From Chrysochromulina tobinii (taxonomy: Eukaryota > Haptophyta > Prymnesiales > Chrysochromulinaceae): 14,156 nucleotides of DNA. Of the stretch, positions 1 through 6,896 are shown one piece after another. A program made the translations under genes and the position numbers. The notes under the pieces are model-generated. The model was not told the origin of the DNA, made no database searches, and saw only the letters and a program-made list of their open reading frames with translations. Where the stretch lies: positions 1-14,156 of the forward strand of contig JWZX01000651.1 in NCBI GenBank assembly GCA_001275005.1, given 5' to 3'. Position 1 is the stretch's first letter, and each line of letters starts with the position of its first letter.

Positions 1-99
1 GGCGGCCTGGGCGGCGGCGAGGGTGGCGGTGCCGACGGTGTTGGCGAGGACGGCGGTGGACTGGGCGGCGGCGAGGGCGGCGGCGGCGGCGGCGCACAC
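1..99 (-). CDS. possible partial alanine-rich exon (54-bp repeats)
   Basis: On the minus strand this stretch is open to the left window edge and reads as an Ala-rich peptide with Leu, Gln, Thr, Val and Asn. Almost every codon ends in C, the expected third-position bias for a coding exon here; the plus-strand reading (Gly-rich) shows the bias less well. A 17-base unit is repeated exactly at 7-23 and 61-77, a 54-bp (18-residue) period encoding LAAAQ twice. An in-frame stop lies at 100-102 and there is no ATG, so if this is coding it must be an internal or terminal exon; the only AG available as acceptor (minus strand, 99-100) lacks a pyrimidine tract. It may equally be a non-coding GC-rich minisatellite. 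No function can be assigned. Confidence 0.25.
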   Translation of the reverse strand, partial: MCAAAAAALAAAQSTAVLANTVGTATLAAAQAA

Positions 100-101
100 T
101 T

Positions 102-489
102 ACCGGTGTGTTTTTACCGGTAACGCATGGTAACGGTAAAAAGACACGTGGTACGCCAGTTACCGGTTTTGACACGGCCGCGGCTTCGGTCGTCGCGCTG
201 ACGTGCGGGCTGTGCGTTGGTGGGTTTGGATGGTTGTGACTTGTGAGGTTCGTGTGTCCTTGACCTTGTGCGCCCGTGTGTCATAGCCGTGTGTGCTGTG
301 TGCGTCCCGTGTGTATGTCCCGGCTTACCGGTTTATAGAGGTTCTGTACCGGTTCGAAGACACCGGGAACCCGTTAAAAGGCAGCAAGACACCCACTGGG
401 GGAGCCGGGACCACACACGGTTCACACAAGCACCGGCCCGGCGGTCACGGAAACGCGTCAAGTTAGCTCAAGACCAGCTACGGACCGGT
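102..489. promoter_or_regulatory. non-coding region with cluster of ACCGGT motifs
   Basis: This 500-bp stretch lies downstream of NSUN2 and holds no convincing coding region. The palindrome ACCGGT occurs six times, at 102-107, 116-121, 162-167, 327-332, 348-353 and 484-489. The second copy is the centre of a perfect 10-bp palindrome, TTACCGGTAA (114-123). Five copies are preceded by T and four by TT or GT. Such density of one hexamer is far above chance and fits a transcription-factor binding cluster, perhaps in the promoter of a gene to the left. The binding factor is unknown and the function is inferred only from the clustering. Confidence 0.35.
111..142. repeat. 9-bp inverted repeat (hairpin)
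   Basis: TTTTTACCG at 111-119 is the exact reverse complement of CGGTAAAAA at 134-142, with a 14-base loop. It overlaps two of the ACCGGT motifs, so it may be a dimer binding site rather than an RNA hairpin. Confidence 0.5.
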
Positions 490-616
490 CCGCGACTCAC
501 GGGTGGTCGGGCGCACGCCGCGCGCACAGGCCAGCCCTCCGCCATTGATACCTCTCGGCCCACACGGCGGCCGACTCAAGAGAGGCCGCCGGCACACATT
601 GTGCACAATCACTAGC

Positions 617-2272
617 TCACGAGAGCTCCTCGTCCTCTCCTTCGACGCCCTCGTCTGCGCCGGCGTCCTCCTCCGCCGCGCCGTCCGGATGGCCCAGCAC
701 GGCGCCCAGGCGGAAGCGGATGGCCTGGCGCTCGGCCCCTTTGACCATGGGCGCGAGCGAGCCCGACGGCGCAAGGAGAGCGGCCACGCTCACCGGCGGT
801 TGGCCAGGCGGGGTGCAGACGAGCACAACGCAACCAGCACGGCACCGAGCCTTGAGTGCCGTAAAAAGGGGCAAGAGGTCCGCGTCTGCACACATCTGGA
901 CCACTGAGAGGTGCCGGCCCACCGTCGGCGCCGTGTTGGGCGGTACCCCTGCCGCCGAGGGCGACGGCGCAGAGACGGGCGCCGCGGCGGGCACTGCGGG
1001 CGCGTCGACGCCATTATTGGTGCCCTTGGCGTTCGTTGGGACGCACTCAAGCAGGCGACAGAGGGCGCGCGCACTACACGTGACTCTTTGCTCCCTCATG
1101 TACGGTTCCACCAGATCAATCCCGTCCTGGCACACCCTGTGTGAGCACGAGCACCCCTTGGCCTCGTCACGTTCGAAGAGGCGCGCACCCGTCTGCACGA
1201 CGCGCAGCACGCCCGCGGCGTCCGCTCGGAGAAGTGCGAGACACTCGGGTGCGAGCAATAAGAGCGAGCGCGCGGTCGGCGAGCGCACGACGAGTCGGTG
1301 GCAAGGGAAGGTATGGCCGAGCCCGTAGGCCCGCATGACCTCCCCGAGCAGCACCGCCGACGGCACGAACAAGGGAGTGTAGATGGCGCGAGCAGCAGCG
1401 CGCGCCGCCGCCTCAACGGTCGCGCCGCCGTGGGCGTGCAGCACGCCCTCGTGTGCCGCACATTCGCGCACCCGATCGGCGTCCTCGCACTCGTCGCCCT
1501 CGCGCGCACTACCGGATGCTGCCCAAGGGTCCGCCTCGCGGCGCCGCCACGAAGAAGCTACGGGCGGGGCGTCAGCAGCGTCTGCAGCGTCTGCAGCGTC
1601 TGCGTCGGCGGCGAGGACGGGCGGGCTCTCAACAGGGGCATTGGTCGAGAGAGCCTCGGGCAGCACCGCGCTGCCCTCGACGACACACACCTCCGGCTCG
1701 TCGTCAGGAAGGGCGCCCGCCATCGGCGCGTGCTCGCCCTTTTTGTGGAAGACCGCCACGAAGAAGCCGCCATAGTCCTGGTCTTGAGGCGCAAGCCTGA
1801 CACAGCGTTCGAGGCGGAGGGACGCCATATCCACCTCGGGTGGCACGAAGAGACTCTCCAGCTTCGATGGCGTCTTCTTGGGGAAGCGTGCTTCGATGGA
1901 GGCGTAGTCGGCGTGCCACTGGCCCCGATGCCACACGCGCCAGCTCTGGAGCCCAGGACGGCGCGCAAGCCCAGGAAGCGCCGCGCTCAGATCGACGAGC
2001 TCTAGGCATTCGGGCCCAAAGGTGAGCAGCAGCCGCGTGACCACGGCCTCATTCTCGATCGGGTTGAGAGAGCACGTGGAATAGACCAGCCGGCCGCCCA
2101 CCTTGAGCAGCCGAACGCTCTTGCACGCAATCTGGAACTGGAGCGAGTGTAGCATGTTGCCCCCCGCGGCCGCCCAGCGTTTCCAGATGAGGGGATTCTT
2201 GCGAAGCGTGCCGTCACCCGAGCACGGGACGTCGCAGAGGATGCGATCGAAGCGCCACGGCGCTGGCGCGCA

Positions 2273-2311
<39 letters not shown>

Positions 2312-3235
2312 ACGGCCGCCAGCGCGCACCATCAACTCGGGGAAGAGGCGCGCGTCGTGGTTCGTCACCATCAGGCTCGGAGAGTGTAGACGGGACGCTC
2401 GGGACGCGAGCAGGTGGCACCGTTTGAGGTCTGCATCGTTCGCGATCAGCAAGCCGCGTACCAAATTAGCAGGCGCCGTACCGAGCACCGTGCCGTCGAC
2501 ATCCGCGCCGGCGCCGTCAGCCAGCGCAGTGACATCCGCCTCCTCCCTAGCTGGCGTTGTGCCGGCTGAGGCGGCAACGCCAGCGACACCGGTGGGCGAG
2601 GCAGCGGCGGTGCGGGGCTCAGCGAGCAGTTCAAGAATCTGCTGCGCCTTGGACCCAGGGCTCGCGCATGCGTCGAGGACAGTGTGGCCCGGTTGCACGT
2701 CCAGCACAAGTGCCGGCACCATCGAGACCGCCTCCTGCCGATGAACGTGGCCGAGCATGTTCTCTCGCAGCAGCCAGCCGTGAAAATCCTTCACAGCCTC
2801 CGAGCGGCCCGCGGCGCCCGGCGCGTCGGCACCCTCCCAGTCCTTGCCGCGCAGCGCCATCCGCGACAGGTCAATCTGCCAGGCGAGCCGGTCGGGATAC
2901 CAGGGCAGCGCGTGCGGCGCCGCCGCGTCCATCTGGGGCAGCAGCGCAGTCTCCATTCGCGCCCGCAGCGCCTTGGCGCTCTCGCCGTTCCCGCTGAAGC
3001 GGAACGTGACCGGAAGCGGCGACCGGAGGCTCGCCTCCATGGAAGCCCACTCGTCGTCGGACAGCTGCAGCTGGCTCTTATAGTAAGTGACAAATGCTGG
3101 GTTTTCGAACTTACGCAGCTCGGCCTGACCGATCATCGACTTCTCGGCGGTCTTCTTGGCCTTCTTGGCCTCCCGCTCGCCGCCCTTGCCTTGCTTGGCT
3201 TTCTTGGCCGGTGGAAGTGCATCGTTGGTTGGCAT
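617..3235 (-). CDS. NSUN2: NSUN2/Trm4-type tRNA (cytosine-5) methyltransferase
   Basis: Predicted 872-residue SAM-dependent RNA m5C methyltransferase; family members methylate tRNA cytosines (positions 48-50 and 34) in the nucleus. Visible in order: a Lys-rich nuclear-localisation-like N-terminus (10-30); SAM-binding motif DACASPGSK (188-196); motif IV DVPCSGDGT with Cys338; motif VI STCSLNP with the catalytic-type Cys388; the GGFFVAVFHK strand closing the core (489-498); a long low-complexity linker; a region resembling the NSUN2 PUA-like domain (about 640-730); a last conserved segment (about 800-847); and an acidic tail. Both catalytic cysteines are present. Two low-complexity inserts (about 205-258 and 306-321) split the catalytic core. 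I chose the ATG at 3235 because the frame extends further upstream only with non-ATG codons. The protein is longer than human NSUN2 (767) because of the linkers. It ends with TGA. No intron is evident. Confidence 0.93.
1571..1606. repeat. 9-bp in-frame minisatellite in NSUN2
   Basis: Units of GTCTGCAGC (first unit variant, last partial) encode an Ala-Asp-Ala run in the NSUN2 linker, outside the catalytic core. The 9-bp period preserves the frame. Confidence 0.7.
2273..2308. repeat. 9-bp in-frame minisatellite in NSUN2 core
   Basis: Four exact copies of GCCCTCGCC encode a Gly-Gly-Glu run just before the motif IV strand of the methyltransferase. The 9-bp period keeps the frame; copy number is likely variable. 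Confidence 0.85.
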
Positions 3236-3315
3236 TATAGTGCAGTCAGAGTGGCGCTCGTGGAAGAGAGTGGGCTCCGTCGCCGTCCACACGCGACGAC
3301 GTCCGTGAAGTTTGA

Positions 3316-3335
3316 CAAGTCAAGTCAAGTCAGGT
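3316..3335. repeat. CAAGT pentamer repeat upstream of NSUN2
   Basis: Three exact CAAGT units followed by CAGGT lie 80-100 bp upstream of the NSUN2 start codon, in its probable 5' UTR or promoter. It appears to be a simple microsatellite. Confidence 0.7.
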
Positions 3336-3491
3336 AAGCGCGGGCTCTGCCATCTCCAACGACTCCCGTCCTCCCCAGCTGGTTTCCGTACAATTGTATG
3401 ATGGTTGTCTGTTGAGCCGAGCGTTACACAATATAAGTACTTTTGTTGAATTATTGGACAGATCTACAGAATTCTGAATTGTCAGTTGTCG

Positions 3492-3508
3492 CACGTGCAG
3501 CGCACGTG
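3492..3508. promoter_or_regulatory. paired CACGTG (G-box/E-box) motifs
   Basis: CACGTG occurs at 3492-3497 and 3503-3508, 11 bp apart and so on the same helix face. CACGTG is the core site for bHLH and bZIP factors. The pair is about 260 bp upstream of the NSUN2 start and 3' of the RING gene. The rest of 3236-3688 is AT-richer with no gene visible. A regulatory role for NSUN2 is inferred from position; a third CACGTG (3672-3677) lies just past the RING stop codon. Confidence 0.35.
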
Positions 3509-3688
3509 TACAGCCACAGTTCTGCACGGCATAATTTGGACACATACGCACCTACTGTATATGTGATTAATTGAAAGCAACCGACCGCGGACAGACTGAG
3601 TGACAGAGATCAGCGCCGTCTGAGGTGCTGACACAGACCGAGAGAGTCGAGTCCCAGGCCGCTGCTGCTGCCACGTGCCACCTGTGGG

Positions 3689-4330
3689 TCACCACCTTAT
3701 TGGCTCGTCCTTGTTATCCCATCGCGAAACGTCGTTGTCTGGGAGGATCTCTGTCGATATTCCCGAGATGTACTGTCCGCAGAGCGGGCACTCGAACACA
3801 AAGTCGGAACACGGCCTGCAGAGCACGGCATGCCCGCAGGGCCGCAGCGCGACACACTCGCCGACTTTGTTGCATGCGCGGCATCGGTTGTCGCTGTGCA
3901 CATCCGACGCACGAAGAACGCGCTGGTGAATGAGAGGGTGGGAGCTGCCACGGCAGGGCAGGTGCAGATTGGGGTGTGAAAGCCGCAATGCCGCAGACCT
4001 CGGCTGGAAGACGGCAGCGGGTAGCGCAGAGAGCCGCACAAAGTCGCGCGCTGGCGTGCCAATTGATGCGATATCCGACGACTGCTGTCGATGCCGTACG
4101 TTCGAAGACGACGGGGTGTTCGAGAGCAGCGGCTCCTGCTCGCTCTCGCCATCCTCGCCACGGCGACGTCGAAGTGTTCGCCACTGCACGATGCAGATGC
4201 AGCAGCAGCACGCGCCGAGCAGCAGCATGGCCAGCAGCACCGCGCTCTGCTGGCCAATGGGCGCTACTTTTGCATTTGCTTGCGACGCGGCCAGCAGAAC
4301 GCCCATCGGCACGCCGGACTTCGACGCCAT
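3689..4330 (-). CDS. single-pass membrane RING-finger protein (putative E3 ligase)
   Basis: Predicted 213-residue protein. One hydrophobic helix (about 29-48) ends in a cysteine cluster (41-46) and is followed by RTLRRRR, so by the positive-inside rule the C-terminal part should be cytosolic. E64-Q-E-P-L-L69 fits the acidic dileucine sorting signal [DE]xxxL[LI], which directs membrane proteins to endosomes, lysosomes or vacuoles. A serine-rich linker leads to a C3HC4-type RING: Cys150, Cys153, Cys165, His167, Cys171, Cys174, Cys181 and Cys184. All eight zinc ligands are present and the spacing resembles the compact C-terminal RINGs of MUL1 and IAP proteins. Ubiquitin ligase activity is inferred from the RING; substrates are unknown. 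The first true ATG is at 4330; the frame extends two codons further only via TTG. Divergent from CDT2. Confidence 0.82.
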   Translation of the reverse strand: MASKSGVPMGVLLAASQANAKVAPIGQQSAVLLAMLLLGACCCCICIVQWRTLRRRRGEDGESEQEPLLSNTPSSSNVRHRQQSSDIASIGTPARDFVRLSALPAAVFQPRSAALRLSHPNLHLPCRGSSHPLIHQRVLRASDVHSDNRCRACNKVGECVALRPCGHAVLCRPCSDFVFECPLCGQYISGISTEILPDNDVSRWDNKDEPIRW

Positions 4331-4497
4331 TGACAAACAAGCCCGTTACAACGCGCCTAATCCTTGAACCGCGGGCTCGCGACAGCGCTCTTTCCGGTAA
4401 GCATCGAGACAAAAATGTTTCTCGCGCGCTTTAGCGCTCTTGCTGATCGGACTCGAGCGCCGCGCGCCGACTTGCCCTCACCCACGCGGGGACGCGT
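4331..4497. promoter_or_regulatory. divergent promoter between RING gene and CDT2
   Basis: About 167 bp separates two head-to-head start codons, so both promoters must lie here or overlap the neighbouring 5' ends. It contains an AT-rich patch (about 4408-4424), a TCTCGCGCGC stretch, and ACGCGT at 4492-4497, directly before the most upstream CDT2 ATG. ACGCGT is the MCB box of yeast G1/S promoters; relevance here is speculative. No canonical TATA box is seen. Confidence 0.45.
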
Positions 4498-6579
4498 ATG
4501 CTCCACGCCCTCGGGTCTCGCGAGGTCGGCGGGCGGCGCCCGCGGCCGGTCGAGATGCCCCGGCGCTACACGCTGCTGCATCCCACGCCCGTGATCACGC
4601 AAAGCGTCCCCATCATGGCAGCACGCATCACCGCGCTCCCGCACCGGGACGAACACATGTTCTACACGTCCGATGGCTCAGGGAGGGTCAAGTTCGGGCG
4701 CGCCGGGGCGGACGGCATGAACTCATGCAACATCACTACCCTTCAGCTCCACCGCAACGCCATCTTCGACGTGCTCGTGCCCTCCTACGACGGCGATCCA
4801 ACCTCGCGCATCGTGACCGCAGCTGCTGATGGAACATGTGGCATCTTTGAGCTGCAGGGCGGCGTGCGCCGCGTGGCCACGCTGCGCGGCCATACCCTGT
4901 CCGTGAAGAAGATCGCGCAGCGCCCTGGCTCCCTCACCTACTTTGCCACCGCTGGCCGCGACGGCCGGGTGCTGCAGTGGGACGTGCGCGCGCCCAAGGC
5001 AGTCTCGCAGTCAGAGCCAGAGGGGGCGGCAGTGGCGGCGACGCCATCCTTTCTCGTCGCGTCCGCGTCGCTCGAGGACGCGCACGCGGCTGCGCCGTCG
5101 CTCTTAGGCGCTCGCTCCCGCCTTCCTCCCAAGCGGAGCCGCAGCGGTGCCCCTGTGGCCGCGCCTGCGCCTGCGGTCACGAGTGTCGAGTTCTGCACCG
5201 AGCACCTTCTGGCGAGCGCGGGCGCGGACGGAACCGTGCGGCTCTGGGACGCACGCTGCGGTGTGGGCGCCGTGCGGCTGCGCGCGGGCACCAAAGTCAC
5301 CGCCGGCGCGGCGGCCCACCCGCTGCACACGCTGCTGCGGCCTTCGGCTCGGGGATCGTACCGTGGAGTTTCCACGCTCTCGGCAAGCGGTAACGGCACG
5401 CGGCTACTCGTGGCCTCGGTGGACTCGGTGCTGTCGGTGTATACACTGGCCAACTGCGCGGCGCCGCCTGTGCAGCTGTGCGGCCACCTCGCTCGCAGCT
5501 TCTACGCGCGCGGCGCGTGCCTGAGCCCCGATGGTACTACTGCAGCCGCGGGAGGCGAGGATGGACATCTCTACCTGTGGGATGTGGCGACGCCGAGCCA
5601 GCCGCCGCTCGTGCTGCGCTCGAGCGCGGTGCGGCCGGGCGAGTCATCGGGCGCGGACGCGGGCACGGACGCGGGCGGGTGGCACAGAGCGAATGGAAGC
5701 GCGGCCGAACGGCTGGACGCCTCCTTGGAGGTCTTGGAGCCGATGGGCGCAGGCACCGAGGAGATCTGCTGCCTTGACTGGGCGCGCCGCTCCTGCACGG
5801 GCGACTGGCTGGTGAGCGGCAGCGACGATGGCGTGGTCCGCGTTTGGTCGGTGCAGCCCGAGCGAGGCCTCGCACCGACGGCCGAGCCTGCAAGGCCGTG
5901 CGTGCCAACGCCGCCTATGTCGTTGCCGTGCATGCCAATGCCGACGCCGCTGCCGATGCTCTCGACGCCCCTGCTCTCGACGCCCGTGCCGACGCTCCGC
6001 GCAGAGCCCGCCGTCGCGGCCTTCCCCACGTCCGTCGCTCCGGCAGCCGCTCCGGCGGCCGCCGCGGCAATGGCCACCGCCGCTGCTGCATCCTTCGCCG
6101 CGTCCTCTTCCGCCGCGCCCTTCTCCACAGCCTCCGCTGCCTCGTCCGCCGCCGCTTCGTCCGGCACGGCCGCCGCGCCGCGCCATCTACTCACCTCCTT
6201 CTTCCTGCCCTCTTCGCGCCGCGCGACCACGCCGCCGCGCCCTCTGGCACCTAACCCGAGGCGCTCCAAGGCCAGCGCGCGCCTCGCCGAGCTCGAGGAG
6301 CTGCTTTCTCACGACGCGTGGGACCCGGTGCCTGGCCGAGAGGCTCTCTGGAATGAGGCGGCGTGGCTGCTGCGCGAGTACCCGCAGCTGCGCACGTGCC
6401 TCACGCTGCCCGCCGACGCCGCGCCTGAACTGCCGCCCGAGCTCGACCCAGCGAGACCTTTGCCCAAGACGGCGCGGCACGCCCCACACCGCACCGGAGC
6501 GAACGCCTCGGGTGTGAATATGAACGCCTCGGGCGCCTCCTCCTCCGACGCGAGGGTGCGCCGGCCGCTGCCGCGCTGA
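4498..6579 (+). CDS. DTL: CDT2/DTL-like WD40 substrate receptor of CRL4 ubiquitin ligase
   Basis: Predicted 693-residue protein. In animals and yeast, CDT2 links CUL4-DDB1 to chromatin-bound PCNA and drives degradation of CDT1 and other targets in S phase. About seven WD40 repeats span residues 42-451. Diagnostic CDT2-like segments include HRNAIFD (85-91), TAGRDGRVLQWDVR (151-164), SAGADGTVRLWDAR (240-253) and WDVATPSQPP (361-370). Two WDxR motifs (161-164, 250-253) match DDB1-binding boxes. A basic KRSR patch (212-215) sits in the insert between blades, where CDT2 proteins often carry one. The tail (455-693) is Pro/Ala/Ser-rich, with a candidate PIP box (562-569) and a helical segment (about 584-630). 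Start is uncertain: ATG 4498 has weak context, while 4555 and especially 4615 (A at -3, G at +4) are alternatives that keep the repeats. No intron. Confidence 0.88.
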   Translation: MLHALGSREVGGRRPRPVEMPRRYTLLHPTPVITQSVPIMAARITALPHRDEHMFYTSDGSGRVKFGRAGADGMNSCNITTLQLHRNAIFDVLVPSYDGDPTSRIVTAAADGTCGIFELQGGVRRVATLRGHTLSVKKIAQRPGSLTYFATAGRDGRVLQWDVRAPKAVSQSEPEGAAVAATPSFLVASASLEDAHAAAPSLLGARSRLPPKRSRSGAPVAAPAPAVTSVEFCTEHLLASAGADGTVRLWDARCGVGAVRLRAGTKVTAGAAAHPLHTLLRPSARGSYRGVSTLSASGNGTRLLVASVDSVLSVYTLANCAAPPVQLCGHLARSFYARGACLSPDGTTAAAGGEDGHLYLWDVATPSQPPLVLRSSAVRPGESSGADAGTDAGGWHRANGSAAERLDASLEVLEPMGAGTEEICCLDWARRSCTGDWLVSGSDDGVVRVWSVQPERGLAPTAEPARPCVPTPPMSLPCMPMPTPLPMLSTPLLSTPVPTLRAEPAVAAFPTSVAPAAAPAAAAAMATAAAASFAASSSAAPFSTASAASSAAASSGTAAAPRHLLTSFFLPSSRRATTPPRPLAPNPRRSKASARLAELEELLSHDAWDPVPGREALWNEAAWLLREYPQLRTCLTLPADAAPELPPELDPARPLPKTARHAPHRTGANASGVNMNASGASSSDARVRRPLPR
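6181..6204 (+). other. candidate degenerate PIP box in CDT2 tail
   Basis: Codons 562-569 read RHLLTSFF. The PIP-box consensus is Qxx[ILM]xx[FY][FY]; here Leu565, Phe568 and Phe569 fit and the leading Gln is absent. From memory, the PCNA-binding motif reported in the C-terminus of human CDT2 also lacks that Gln. Two arginines (574-575) follow. It is the only aromatic-pair motif in an otherwise low-complexity tail. Confidence 0.5.
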
Positions 6580-6896
6580 CGCATCGCACCCCAGCGCCCA
6601 TCGGCCCTTTCGTCCACCAGACCACCACACGCTGCATGCTCACCTTATGCTCACCTTAGATTACCGTGGCCGCGCTGCTCCGCGTCCGCGTCCGAGCCGC
6701 GGCCCGCGAGCGCCGATGAATCGCCGTGGTGCGTGGATGCATCGCGGCCGTACACCGCATCCCCGAGTTGGTGTCGCAGCGAGGCGGCTCGCCCATTCTT
6801 CCATGTTCCTCACTTCCGCGGTTTACGCCGGTTTCGTCGGGTTTCGGGCGTCGCATGGTAGTTGGCCGAACTAGATTCCCAGGTGTGAATGAAACA
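6580..6896. other. intergenic region between CDT2 and the glycosyltransferase-like gene
   Basis: About 317 bp with the 3' end of CDT2 and the promoter and 5' UTR of the next plus-strand gene. Apart from an 11-bp tandem repeat (6637-6658) I see nothing specific. The frame of the downstream gene stays open to 6726 but has no ATG before 6855. Confidence 0.6.
6637..6658. repeat. exact 11-bp tandem duplication
   Basis: TGCTCACCTTA occurs twice head to tail, 58 bp after the CDT2 stop codon. Confidence 0.85.

Noticed and set aside
341-375. GGTTCGAAG resembling a tRNA T-loop.
   Set aside because: The flanking bases do not pair into a T-stem and no acceptor or D-arm is present. A similar string near 12170-12185 (minus strand) fails the same test.
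3331-3338. CAGGTAAG splice-donor consensus on the plus strand.
   Set aside because: There is no plus-strand exon to its left; it lies in the NSUN2 5' region, which is transcribed from the minus strand.
5571-6517. Long open frames opposite to and overlapping CDT2 (plus frame 5828-6517, minus frame 5571-6269).
   Set aside because: They are shadows of the GC-rich, Ala/Pro-coding tail of CDT2 and consist of Arg/Pro or Gly/Ala runs without motifs.
6726-6896. N-terminal extension of the glycosyltransferase-like frame up to 6726.
   Set aside because: The first codon is GTG and no ATG occurs before 6855; the encoded residues look like untranslated sequence and would bury the signal anchor further in.
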